Shown: piece by piece, positions 1 to 10,690 of the stretch
Layout of the letters: every line of letters begins with the position of its first letter
How positions within the stretch are numbered: position 1 is the stretch's first letter
Assembly: GCA_002633005.1 (NCBI GenBank)
Contig: NMRA01000870.1
Span: 1-64,000, forward strand
DNA: 64,000 bases
Direction of reading: 5' to 3'
From: Phoronis australis
Taxonomy: Eukaryota; Phoronida; Phoronidae
The notes under the pieces: generated by a model
Told to the model about the DNA's origin: nothing
Seen by the model: the letters and a program-made list of their open reading frames with translations, nothing else
Databases searched by the model: none
Made by a program: the position numbers and the translations under genes

Positions 1-1150
1 ATTTGGACAGGCAATCTTAAGAAATATTGTTGAAGCTACTCACTGTTGTAGTTTGTGCCCGACTAAGAGATACGAATGTGAATTGAGGCTAGTGTTCAAT
101 AATTCACTTGCTGACTCTAATTAACACAGCCCATTATAACATAATTTGAATCATACGTTTGCCCAAATAGTGTCTGCCTCCAAACAAGGACTTAGTGTTT
201 GACCCTTCATTGCCTGCGGGCTAATCACCAGTGTGCAGTGCTGTACCCTCTCTAACCGACCATAGTTGGCTCCTTGGCGGTGGAGCTTTGCAGTTAATAT
301 ATGTGTGCTGGGAAACTGAATTTGTGCTGCAATGCTGGGTCAAACTGTACAGAAATGTGCAGCTGTGACAACTGTAGTAACATCAGCAACACTGACTGCA
401 TAACATTGGATAGTTCTTTGACAAGTCAACCCTAAATGGACCTCCAACCCCGTTATTTCCTTTTTTGTATTAAAAAGTTTATTTTATTTATTGATTAAGT
501 CATAGAAAGTACATACTTTGATCATTGTCATGTATTTGTCTCATACTGCTTAATAAACGCTGTCAGAATAATTTATTGTTTTCATACAGTCTTTGTGCAC
601 ATACACAGAGATCATTCAACCATATTGTATAACGTATTTCTGGTGTATTATGCAAACAAGCTGTATTTTACACCATTAGTCAATGTTTTAGTCATTGAGG
701 CACAAATTTTGCCCAGTCTCAAGTGTTTTGTGTTATTTTTGTTGCCTGACAATGCCAGAATAACTTCCTAGTAACATTCAGACTTAGTTGCATTTTTGCC
801 ACTAGGTGTCTCTTTACGTTTTTTAAATTTCGCTGTTTACAATTAATTTACAATAGTAAAACATGTAATGTGAGTGTAATATTGTTCAATACAATGGCAC
901 TGATGGGACCATATTACTTGTTTCACAAAAAAGTCACCAAAACTGTTGTTTTTACAAATATAAGTTTACTAAGCTCTTTGGTGATAATTAGGTAACTTCA
1001 AACTCAAATTTCTCAAAAATGTGCAACTTTCTATGTGGGAACTTTTTAGATTTTGAAAACACTCTAATAAACGAATTAAAAAGCACCAAAATAAAATTGC
1101 CCCCCTAAAGTACTCACAAAAACCATGTTCTAGAGGCCCTACAAAATCTG
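1..1150. other. AT-rich stretch, no gene seen
   Basis: No open frame here has splice sites or a recognisable motif. The only open frame of any size (minus strand, near 970-1170) has biased, low-information composition. The stretch ends where the first degenerate unit of the ~190-bp repeat array begins. Confidence 0.6.
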
Positions 1151-3260
1151 GCCCACCGACTATAAGGGTCACTAGGAGGCTTTGCTGTAGCTAAATTACA
1201 GTGTACATTGAAAATCAAATGATTATGGCGCATTGTCATCATACATGTATACCTCTTAGTCAAATTTCATAAAAATTAGCCAATCAGTTCTCTAAATATA
1301 ACTCTGAAACTCTCTTCTCCTAAACAACACTTGAAAAGCCTCTTTCGAAAACCAAATGGTGCCGACATACCACTGTGTACAATGTCATGGAAATCCGCCA
1401 ATTTGTTCTCAAGATGTCATCCAGAAACACTCTTCGCTAAAACAACACCTGAAAATTCCCTTATCACGATGGACAAAAAGACCTCAAGAACGAAGGTTCC
1501 GGCGCACTGGCACCATTTTTTTTTTCTATTTTCGTTGCCATCCGTACATTGGTTCGCTAAATATCATCGGGGAACAGTTTTTCCTCAAACACTTGCCAAA
1601 CTCTTTGTCGAGAACAAAATGACCACTAGGAGGTACTGCAGCGGTCAAGTACGCCGGAAAATTTGATGATGCCAGCGCAATGATGTCACATACCTCTGTG
1701 TTAAATTACATAAAAATCAGCCAAATGATCTCTAGATATCACATGTGAACACTGTAGGCCAAACTGGTGACTAAGAGGTCTACAGTTGTCCAATAGGCAC
1801 AACACATTGATGTCACATATCTCACTGTCAAATTTCATCGTTGGCTGGTTCTCCAGATATCAATTGGAAACGCTCTTCCCTCACTCAAACAACATTTGAA
1901 AAGTCCATTTTCGAAAACACAACGGTCATTAGGAGATGCTACAGTGATCGAATACCCCCCAAAATGTATTGGCGTCACCGGATTTCTCTTTGTGAACTTT
2001 CATTGAAATCCTTCACTCGGTTCTCCACGGATCATACGGATAGGCTGTCATATATAATGGCGACTAGGAGGCCTTGAAGTTGTTGAATCTACGCGAAAAC
2101 TAAATGATGCATGTTCAATCCCATAATATATCCCTCCGTCAAGTTTCAATGTAATCCGTCAATTACATGTAGTTCTTTAGATATCATCCGGAAACTCTCC
2201 TCAGCAAAACAACACTTAAAAAACCCCTGAGAACAAAATGGCCACAAGGAGGTGCTGCAATAATCGAACCCGCCCAAAAGTTAATGATTGCGCCCCACTG
2301 TTATCACATACAGCTTAGTCAACTTCCATTGAAATCCTTTACCCAAATCACTAAATATCGTCCAGAAACGCTTTCCCAAAAACTGGAACTAGGAGGGACT
2401 TCAGCTGTTGAATCCGGCTGAAAGTCAAACAGTGACGGTGCAATCTCATGATTTACCTCTGTGTTAAGTTTCAATGAAATTCGTTGATCATTTCTTTAGA
2501 CATCGTCCGGGAACGTTCTTCCTTCAAAACAACACCCCCCGTGTTTGAAAACAAAATGGCTACGAAGAGGTGCTATAGTGGTTGAATTCGGCCGGAAATT
2601 TAATGATGCCGCATAGTCATCACAAACCTTTGTGTGAATTTTCATTCAAATCTTTCATTCTTGGTTCTCTATAAGTTGTCAGGAAACGCTCTCACACAAA
2701 ACAGCCAATAGAATTCTTACTTATTGTCCGGTAACGCTATCCAACCCAAAAACAACAGTTGAAACGTCCCTCGTCGAGAACAAAATGAACACTAGGAGAT
2801 GCTGCAGTGGCCAGCGCACTGATATCATACACTTTGTGTCAAGATTCGTTGAAATCCGTCAATCCTTTTTCTACACAGCAACAGTAAACTCTCTTCTCCT
2901 AAGAATATTGAAAAACATTCACGTCCTTCAGATCCTGGGGGACAGGGCAGACTGAAAAGTGGAGTGAACCGTTTTAGTGATGCCTTACACCTTTTTGACA
3001 AATTTCGTCAAAGTCAGACCAGGGTTTTTGCCATAAAGACAAAGAGTCAAAGGAAATTTGGAAACATGTAAAAATGAAGACCTGAAAGGAAATTTCATCA
3101 GTGAAAATGTAGCAAAAAGAAACGGTGGAGGATCCAGTGATGGATCTATGATATCATGAAGATGGGACTAACATGTTTCATTTTGTTATATCTGTTACCA
3201 ACATGCACACACACACACCAAAATTAGCCGCAATGTAGTATTTGCCAAAATAATTTAGGG
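1150..3260 (+). repeat. Element made of degenerate ~190-bp tandem units plus a unique tail
   Basis: About ten diverged units recur. Each carries a block like 'ggccactaggaggtgctgca', then 'gtcgaatccgcccgaaaa', then 'tcaagtttcattgaaatcc', then a 'ccggaaacgctcttcc' block and 'aacaacacttgaaaa'. The 'actaggagg' block is visible near 1168, 1621, 1927, 2058, 2241, 2388, 2558 and 2789. After the last unit a distinct tail follows (2925-3080, with 'tgatgcc' and 'caaatttcgtcaaa' blocks). The same order of units then tail occurs in the same orientation at 61085-62800, so the whole is one dispersed element rather than a local satellite. Small open frames inside it are by-products of the repeat. The transposon class is not determined; no terminal inverted repeats were seen. 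Confidence 0.75.
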
Positions 3261-3329
3261 TCATTTTACTGTTTATTTTTTGTCGGCGGCCAAGCGGAAT
3301 CCATTTCAACACCCCACCTTAATACGCCA

Positions 3330-3532
3330 CTGGAGCCAAAGAAGGTGAAGTTTAGTGAAAAGAATCTGAGACGGTGTTTGACTTGATCAGAGATGATGCC
3401 GTCTTCAGCTCCTTCCGTAACGATTACGACGATGACGCCCTACTCGTCGATCAGTCGTATTCTGGGGAGTCCAAAGTACATCCCTCAACACGTACGTTTG
3501 TGTCCGTGTCCTCGTGAAACTGAAAACGATCT
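3330..3532 (+). pseudogene. Short degenerate coding remnant, family unknown
   Basis: Two adjacent frames read like protein and join only with a frame change near 3375. The first gives 'EPKKVKFSEKNL'. The second gives 'VFDLIRDDAVFSSFRNDYDD' followed by an acidic/hydrophobic stretch, and ends at a TGA near 3532. The local base composition is richer in G+C than its flanks, as expected of former coding DNA. I do not recognise the family. Because it sits among repeats, a transposon protein fragment is the likeliest source. Confidence 0.3.
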
Positions 3533-3718
3533 GTTCTTATTCTAAAACTGCGTTGGCGATGTGCACTGCGTCGTTTCAGTTTAGCTACACTGCTGAGCAC
3601 ACGTAAATCTCTGTTCAAAGTCAAAAAACATTTTTTACTAAAATACGCTTATATCATAAAAAAATAAATATAGATTATTACATGGCGAAGTCGTTATCCC
3701 CCGTTATCTAGAGCCCGA

Positions 3719-3784
3719 GTGGATTTTGGAGAATTATCGCCCTAGGGGCGTTAGCCCCGAGGGTGATAATTCTCCAAAATCCAC
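3719..3784. repeat. Long hairpin (about 31-bp arms, 4-nt loop)
   Basis: The arm beginning 'tggattttggagaattatc' at 3720 is mirrored by 'gataattctccaaaatcca' ending at 3783, with only a few mismatches. A second, shorter palindrome lies nearby at about 4033-4052 ('ttatctcactagtgagataa'). These may be a minimal foldback element. Confidence 0.7.
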
Positions 3785-3951
3785 GAGTAAGAGGACATGA
3801 GAGAAAAATCTCACTGAATTAAGATATCATTTTTATGGAAATTATGTGTCATATTTTTCGTAGCTTATAAGTACAGTACAATGCGGTTTGTTGAACATGG
3901 GATTATTGCGCGTGCTCATTTCAGTATTCTATTTTCACTCTTGATAACGTC

Positions 3952-4022
3952 AGTCGCTGCATGGTGTAGAGGTAAAGTCGGCGACCAGCAATTTCAGGAT
4001 CCCGGGTTCGATTCCGTCCTCG
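3952..4022 (+). repeat. tRNA-like segment (SINE head or tRNA pseudogene)
   Basis: An A-box-like 'tggtgtagaggtaaag' is followed about 30 nt later by a B-box-like 'gggttcgattcc', the internal promoter layout of RNA polymerase III genes. The ends do not pair into an acceptor stem, so this is not called as a functional tRNA. Confidence 0.5.
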
Positions 4023-4305
4023 GTTTCCCGCCAAATCGTTATCTCACTAGTGAGATAATTGCTGGGTTATTACACGGTTGTATCTGCCATTTGACGCTAA
4101 TATTGTGGTATAAAGACTATTAAATAAGCATAATAATTTTTTCAGGAGATTTATTAATCTTTCACAAAATATATACTTTGCAGTGGTAAGAGCTAAAAGA
4201 ATTTAAGATATTTGCACTACCGTACATCCTTGTAAATAAACAAGATTCACAGTTACATGTACAGTGTACCTTAAACCTTCTCCCAGTGCACCTTAAACCA
4301 CATTT

Positions 4306-4710
4306 CATGCCCGCATCCAGCCTTTAATAAGGGGGGTTCGAATCTCTGATCTCTAACAAAGTGGACCTTTTGCTTACAAAAAAGCGGGAGGACTAAAAAA
4401 ACGGGATACCACCTTCAGGTCTGTGAACTGTGCGTCTTCGCCTTTTTAGTGGACTTTTGTCTCGTTTTCATTACGGCGTTTTCCCGTTGCTCCCAACTTA
4501 TTCACACGTGGTCTGTAATAAGCCTTATGTAATTGGCCTGCCTGTTGTCATAACAGACAAAAGAGTGCGCTTGATAAGCTAGATGTTATCATACGCTCAG
4601 AACCCCGTACGTCTGGTAAAGTCACTGAACGGGAAAACCCTGTCATGTGGCGGACTTTTTGTTTCTCTGAGGCGAACCTTTTTAGCCCCTCCCCCCTGGG
4701 TGCGCGCATG
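4306..4710. repeat. TIR repeat family A, copy 1, interrupted by a nested MITE
   Basis: The ends are inverted: 'catgcccgcatccagcc' on the left and 'ctgggtgcgcgcatg' on the right. Internal blocks ('caaagtggaccttttgct', 'aaaaaagcggga', 'ctgtgaactgtgcgtct', 'gtttctctgaggcgaacc') recur in order in the uninterrupted 250-bp copy at 30477-30727 and partly at 55351-56053. Here the element is split by the insertion at 4469-4647. Confidence 0.7.
4469..4647. mobile_element. MITE nested in TIR family A copy 1
   Basis: The segment starts 'cattacggcgttttcccgtt' and ends 'aacgggaaaaccctgtcatg', imperfect inverted repeats of about 20 bp. A longer relative with the same ends lies at 20348-20867. The family A copy at 30477-30727 shows the uninterrupted target. 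A clean target-site duplication could not be assigned. Confidence 0.65.
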
Positions 4711-4794
4711 CATTTAACATTAAACCACTTTTATGAAATCACTTGATTGATGTTTTAACATGTTGGTAATTTCTCTATCGGATAGCAAGTAGCA

Positions 4795-4905
4795 GCATAT
4801 ATTAATAAAATCAACCACGGTTTAAGTCGACTTGACATATTCCGGTGTCATTCATTCAACCACCATCATCTGAAGAGAGAATACAGCGGGCCACTTAGCT
4901 AGGTG
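4795..4905 (-). repeat. 3' end of a Penelope-like element (minus strand)
   Basis: Read on the minus strand, this is a close relative of 10540-10690: a 'tctgatgatggt' block, then 'gaataaatgacacc', then 'atgtcaagtcgac' and 'aaaccgtg'. A block of this kind downstream of a GIY-YIG reading frame is typical of Penelope-like and related RT elements. It lies opposite in orientation to the GIY-YIG fragment that follows, so the two come from different insertions or a rearrangement. Confidence 0.45.
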
Positions 4906-4989
4906 AATGATTACTGTGTTAACGTAAGAGTTGTATTAACATTCAAGTCTCTATAACTGTCGAATTTATTTAACCCTAAGGAGAAAATT

Positions 4990-5321
4990 CCTATGGGTCA
5001 CGGTCCAGGGTAGTGTACAAATTTATCTGTGCTGGATGTGGCTCCAGTTATGTAGGCGGAAGTGTTTGCCATTTGAAAACCAGGATCAAGGAACATCTAA
5101 ATTCTGACAGATGTTCACAGGTAAGTATTCATCTACAGAGCTCCAATCATTGTTATCAGCAGTGCTCTTTCAATGACTTTGCAATAATAGACTGGGCAGT
5201 AACAATGAATAGGAGCTTAAAATCTGTGAGGACACTTCAGTTGGTGCAAGCCCAATCTCAACAGACAACTGACACACCACATGTTGTCATTGTTGGTCAA
5301 GTTTATTGTCACTCCCTGTAA
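4990..5321 (+). pseudogene. Penelope-like element fragment, GIY-YIG endonuclease region
   Basis: The frame reads 'YKFICAGCGSSYVGGSVCHL' and then 'KTRIKEHLN'. This matches the start of the GIY-YIG nuclease domain at the C-terminus of Penelope-like retroelements: a short CxxC-type motif, then YVGG in place of YIGx, then the catalytic Arg about ten residues later and the REH-type helix. Downstream, 'SSNHCYQQCSFNDFAIIDWA' fits the usual continuation (H...FxxxxIID). No reverse transcriptase domain was found upstream, so this is a 5'-truncated copy. The frame stays open to a TAA at 5321, but nothing suggests activity. Confidence 0.6.
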
Positions 5322-5689
5322 CTGAATATACTAATTCTACGGGTGTTGTTTAGATGCACCCCCCCCCGCCTTGACCGTGGTTGTGCACGCTTATACAATA
5401 GGCTCCTCTGCAGATCACGACTGTTAGAAGAATCGTATAGTGACGACCTGAAAAGAGAAATGGGACAGCGTGAACTCATGAAGGACGTAAACCAGGCAAT
5501 TCAAGAACCGGTCTACTATTTATATACTTAATTTTCCACTTCCTCCTTAATATACATGTAAACTTGACCAATTACAATCCATCTACGTCGACCATTTCAT
5601 TCCATTGCGTCGTATATTCGCTACAATTATGGACAATAGGTCTCTGCTGATGGACGTCACACACTTATCACGGACGTTTCCAGGATTTT

Positions 5690-5712
5690 TATTTAGGGGG
5701 GGGGGGGGGGGN
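5690..5712. other. Poly-G run with an unresolved base
   Basis: A run of at least 15 G ends in one N at 5712. Such runs occur several times in repeats of this window (12004, 35663, 45127) and mark weak points of the assembly. Confidence 0.8.
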
Positions 5713-6482
5713 AGAATATTAGCCAGGGTTTTGGCTGTCAGACATTCGCATCCCCGAACTGCCGAACTGGGAGAGTTTGAGGGGGGCCCATGACCGCCTT
5801 GCCCTCCACCCCCAAAATCAGCCACTTCTTCCACTAAAATCTAAAATATGAACAGTCGCGAGTTTACTGAAGTCTTATTATCAGTACAGAAATGCTGTTG
5901 AAGAATAACAGTGACTATCTGAAGAGGGGAATACATAACAAAATAAAATATGAAAACACCAAGCAAAAATCAAAACAAGACTTACCTGATGCAATAACGC
6001 CTTAAACGCGAACGTACTGACCGACTTGCATGACCGGAATGTTAGTTGAATATGTTGGTAGAACAAAACTGTCTCAGTGAAATTTTCACGGTTTAACAAG
6101 ATCCACCGTATATTTCCGTATATAAGTCTAGCAGAAAATAAGACCAGTTTGCGTATCTTATTTTTTTTCCCAAAAAATACCTAGGATGCCTATCTGAGAA
6201 TAAAAATGCATGGTTGAAATCTAAAATTTAATATGCTATTTTCACTGGGATATATTTAGGGCGAGCTACAGTATTTGTACTGTGTTCGTGTATTCGGCAT
6301 TGCCGAGTATAGGCCCTGGTGCGATTTTATATCCTACGTTTGGTTTCCCGAACTTACATACGGAAATCGCTGGCAATACTTCCCAAAATTATTTACCCTT
6401 GGTAACGCATCACCTCGGGTAAAAATAGAACAATAATAATTAGCAACGTAGCAGTCATCTCTTTCGAATCAAGCACAATTAA

Positions 6483-8210
6483 AGGAGAATGCTACCCAAA
6501 AAACAACCTATTTTGTATCAATCTAGATGGAGTAGTTCTACTCGATAGCGGCAAGTTCGGTTGCGTTACCTGACACCTGACGGCAGATAGAGGTGTTGAA
6601 ATTATCCAATGACGTCATTGGTTTCACACGTAGTCTGTTCAGCAGTTCACAACACGGGTTACTGGTGTCAGCTTATCGCTTGAATTCATCGTTTAACACC
6701 AAAAAATCATCACACTTCGATGTAAAACCCTTAAAAATACACCGAGTTCTTTTAAAACGTGTTGTTTTATTTCGCTGTTACGGATTCATTGGTACTTGGA
6801 CACACCGTATCCTACAAAGTTCGGCGGGCCACTTTATCAAGGTGGCGTAGCCGGAGTTTGGGACTCTCCGGAGATAAATTTGAAGTATTCTTCCGTGAAA
6901 TACAGACATGAGAACTTAGATCTGTGTTGTTTAGACTTATGATTTTTTGAGTTCTAAACATACAAAACGCTTGTTATTCCAGCCAGTGACTCGGAAAACG
7001 ATCAGGGCCCGTTGCGGCCGGACTGACTCGCTATCCTGGCCAGTGGCTCGAAACCCGATCAGGCCCGTCGCGGCCGCCGGGACTGGCACGAACATCAACC
7101 AGCTTGAGTTGGAAACTAAACCTCCAGTCACGAAAAGACTATAATAGAGAGCGAAAAAAATAATGTTCACGCAATTATTTATGTGAATTAACCACGAAGC
7201 TGAAAATCTACTGACTTGTCGGGGGCCGCGATGTCGGGTTCCCCTTCCACAGACCGTCAGGGCAAAGGTTGTAGAGTTACAATAATTGGAATAATGTTCT
7301 TGAATTTCTAAATAAAGATTTCTCTAACATGTGACCATAGCATATAAAACCGTGCAATTGTTTCACAACAGCTTCCTGTCAGCAAAAACTGAATTCATAG
7401 CATGCCGGCCTCGGTGCCCGGTCAATTACCTTTATTGCCAGCATCAAAAGCCGGTAAAGCAGTGGTCAATGCTTACTTCTCAACATTTGCACTCACGAAT
7501 ACTGTAAAGGCATTACAAATTGTATCAAATGAGACAGAATTTGTTTCAGTCACATAAGCATTGGTTAGGTTGAGAATAATTCATTTCGAAACAGAACGCA
7601 GAATAATAAACGTCTACTACATAGCCACTTGCCTGGCGCCAATCCCGACTTAGACAAGAGCTCATCCGACGAAGACTTCACGGGTCGGATCGTTATGTTC
7701 CACAGGCAATCAGTTCGAACCGGAATACACTGATCAAGAAATACCAGAGAAATACTAGAGGGGCGCTGTAAACATGCACAGGCAACGGAACGCATGGATT
7801 GTTCGTTGGTAAGCCGGAATTCGTCAGAGAAATCACTGTTGACGAAATGCCGGCCACAGACGCGGAGATCATTTGTTTCACGGCCTCATACTTGCTATTA
7901 ACAGCGTACCTTTCATTCTTCACTACCGCGAGCCACTTCCTAAGCATTTCGGGCTCTCGAGGAAGTCGAAAAAAACGTTATGCCCGCTTTCTTCGCAGCT
8001 TCATAGTTCGGACAAACGAGAACGATGCATCGCAATATGGCGGCATTCACTCTGCAGACGAACCACTGACGTCGGAGCGTCGATTCTCACCTTCCTCACA
8101 GGTTAACGCGACACCTCTCGGCAAGGTGAGGTCGACCGTATAAGAGGCGATGTTGATATAGACCGATTAACACGGTAAAAAATACTTAATAAATCGGGTG
8201 GCATTCTCCT
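6483..8210 (-). mobile_element. Kolobok-type (T2-like) DNA transposon, copy 1, non-autonomous
   Basis: The element is flanked by TTAA on both sides (6479-6482 and 8211-8214). Its ends are inverted: 'aggagaatgctaccc' on the left and 'gggtggcattctcct' on the right. TTAA target duplications with an AGG-type terminus are hallmarks of the Kolobok superfamily, including the Xenopus T2 MITEs. The interior aligns, inverted, with 21844-23483. On the minus strand it encodes a broken THAP zinc finger but no catalytic domain, so at 1728 bp it is a deletion derivative that would need a transposase in trans. A GC-rich block near 6985-7080 is a diverged tandem duplication of about 50 bp ('gatcagg.cccg..gcggcc') that the second copy has only once. 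Confidence 0.8.
7780..8050 (-). pseudogene. THAP zinc-finger remnant of Kolobok copy 1
   Basis: On the minus strand, after about 8030, the frame reads 'CIVLVCPNYEAAKKAG' (C-x4-C). It continues after a one-base shift in a T run as 'LPREPEMLRKWLAVVKNER' and, after a second shift, as 'LRVCGRHFVNSDF' (C-x2-H-F). Order and spacing match the C2CH THAP DNA-binding domain, with the invariant Pro and Trp present. The same residues occur in copy 2 at 22017-22240. THAP domains form the N-terminus of Kolobok transposases; here two frameshifts make it non-functional. The plus-strand open frame at 7799-8143 is its antisense shadow. Confidence 0.65.
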
Positions 8211-8214
8211 TTAA

Positions 8215-10540
8215 ATATACTTACAGCTGATTCAGAAATGCTCCTAAAACTATTTTAGGTAATACAAACAGCATGGTCTGTAGTTTAAGATCATGTTTCT
8301 TTTTTGTCTCAAACAATAAAATGAAGACGGTGACATGGACAAAAAGATAAGGTCCTGTGGAAAGTAAATATGGAACTCCGGGTCGAAAACACCTATCAGG
8401 TTCCAGGCCCGTTGCATCGGACTGCAGGTCCTGTATTCGTGTTAGCCTAACCCTAGGACCACAAGAAGCAACGACTACCAAATCTGATTCAACTGATTTG
8501 TCATTTTTCGAAATTGGTGGAGGATTTTCTTAGTCGCCGCAGACAGAGAGTGCCACGGGGTCACGGTGTCCTTGTCTGGATTCACCTTAATGTCGCCGGG
8601 ACACCATGGAGTCCAGGGTCTTGTACCTCAGACGGTACAGGGCGGGAATGAACAAGACCACAAGTGCACACACCAGTGCATGAGCAACCAAAATTGCGTC
8701 GCCGCAAGTTCAATCTTTCTTAGGTCTACATAGGGGTAAAGCTTGTAACGCTAGGACGTCGATAAAAAGCAATAATTCATGAGATTACATGATCTTGTCG
8801 TGTATTTTAATTGAAAACACGTGATTTTGGGTAGATTTTTCTAGTCCCAAGACAGCATCTGAACACTACCCTAGCCTGCGTCCAGGGGCGCAAGGGTGAG
8901 AATCTCGCGAGTACGCAAGACTGAAGACTTCGAGAGGTACTGTATGGTCACGTATTGCAAGTGAAGCACACGATCACACTGGCTTCCTTAGCGAGATTCT
9001 TGCCTCTGCGATGCATATTTCGGAGAGCAACAGGGAATTTGTAAGGGTAGTGAAGCGTGGTTACGTAGATTTACATTAGTTTTTGATGTGTATTTTGCGG
9101 GCGAATGTGCACTTACACAACGTAAGACAGGGATGCAATGTCTCTGTAACAATTACGTGTGCGCCGCGCGCTGTTTGTGCTGGGCTTTGTACTGCTAAAC
9201 ACGCAACGGCGTTCTTACGCGAATGAGCACTACCAAGAAGGCATTAGTAACTGCACTAAAAAACGAAAGACGTTTGAACTGCATACAGATTTTTAATGAA
9301 AATTTTTCGTTTCAACCCAAAAGTTGCATTGTCAGAAGCACTGAATGCTGATTGAAGTCAGTGGTGACTCTTTCCTTGCAAACTGACCCATTCAAAATTA
9401 TTAAGCAAGCCCAGAACGGCTGCAGATTTCAATCATTCGCCGGCATGCAGGTAAGTGGCAGCAAACCTTATTGTCCAACGATAGTTAATCGACTTAAGAG
9501 GAAGAAGCATAAAATCTCCCGTGCACGACGCAGCCTCGGTCGGGCTCACGCGGTGTGCACTTTAATCATAACCAGCTTTACTTTGGCTCCGTCTCATTTT
9601 GCTGCTGCTGCTCACTGTCTACACTACTTTGAACGCGCGATACATGTCCGACGGACAGACTTGGCTGTATTGTGTATGGGGGCATAAACAAAAAATATTT
9701 CTCATCGCGTCCAGGATAAAATCCGGAAACGTCGTCGGGAGATTTTAACTACTGACAAGGGCATTTGCAAAGGCCAGGGCAAGGGCGTTTTAAAAATAAA
9801 AAGTTTCGTAAACACGCAAGAGAGGCGATGGTCATTGCCTAGTTGATGTCAGGCGTGCAAGTTCATTGCGACAGTCGGAAATCGAACAGCACCTACGGTC
9901 TAATTAAACCAGCCTCCCGTTCAGTAACGCTAGATCCTCTATAAAAAGCAAGACTTCGCGAGATTACGTGAGATATTGCAGTGCTTTTTAAATGAGAACA
10001 CGTGAGTTTGACTAAGTTTTAGCTAGGTTCTAGCGTAGGTCCTAGCGTCTACTAACTCACGCCAGAGCACGTCACGCTACAACGATAAGTTGCAGCCTTC
10101 GGTGTATTTTTCATTTGTATTTTCAACAGAAATCTTCGTCATGCGGGACTCGGTGATTCTTTTCATAGACAAAGCGCCAAACACAAGTTAAACGCAAGAC
10201 AATCGAGTAACGGTAGTGACATAGTCAAGACAAGGTAAAGATTACAGAGCCCGTTATACCGATTCTCAGATTCAAGCCTGAGAGAGTAGTAATCATCCAT
10301 TGAACGCTTTAGTGACACGAGAGTTGGGTCGATCCAAAATTAGCGTTTCTAAAATTTCCCTTGTCCGAAATTTGCGGGACAGAAATCCGATGTTTATGAC
10401 ATTGTCCGAAATTCGAGGATAATTGAAAACAGTTTTTGGGCCTTGTACGAATTTCGTGGACCATGAAAAACTCATTTCGGAAATATTTATTCTTGTCCCA
10501 AAATGGCGGGCCGTCCGAAAATCGCGCGACTTTACCGTAT
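8215..10540. other. No gene seen; diverged direct repeats
   Basis: 8750-8880 and 9925-10040 resemble each other in order ('taacgctag', 'ataaaaagcaa', 'gagattac.tga', 'gaaaacacgtga'), an old direct duplication or two copies of one repeat. A second block at 8880-9020 resembles 29490-29600. Internal 'cttgtccgaaatt' repeats lie at 10360-10520. The open frame at 9352-9687 shows no motif or splice signal. Confidence 0.45.
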
Positions 10541-10690
10541 CTGTGCTTCATTACTTAGTTGTTGATGGGCCTAGCTAGGTCTGCACTGTATTCTCTCTTC
10601 TGATGATGGTGTTTGAATAAATGACACCGAAACATGTCAAGTCGACTTAAAACCGTAGTTATTTTTATTAATGTTCGTAGTTTACGGCAC
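10540..10690 (+). repeat. 3' end of a Penelope-like element (plus strand)
   Basis: This is the inverted counterpart of 4795-4905 ('tctcttctgatgatggtgtt', 'aataaatgacaccgaaa', 'catgtcaagtcgacttaaaa'). No GIY-YIG or reverse transcriptase coding is left upstream, so it is a 3' stub. Confidence 0.45.

Noticed and set aside
1331-1666. 111-codon and overlapping 88-codon frames
   Set aside because: They lie entirely within the ~190-bp repeat units and are not conserved between units or with the copy at 61-62.8 kb.
7799-8143. 114-codon plus-strand frame in Kolobok copy 1
   Set aside because: Antisense of the THAP finger; the minus strand shows the C-x4-C, Trp and C-x2-H pattern.
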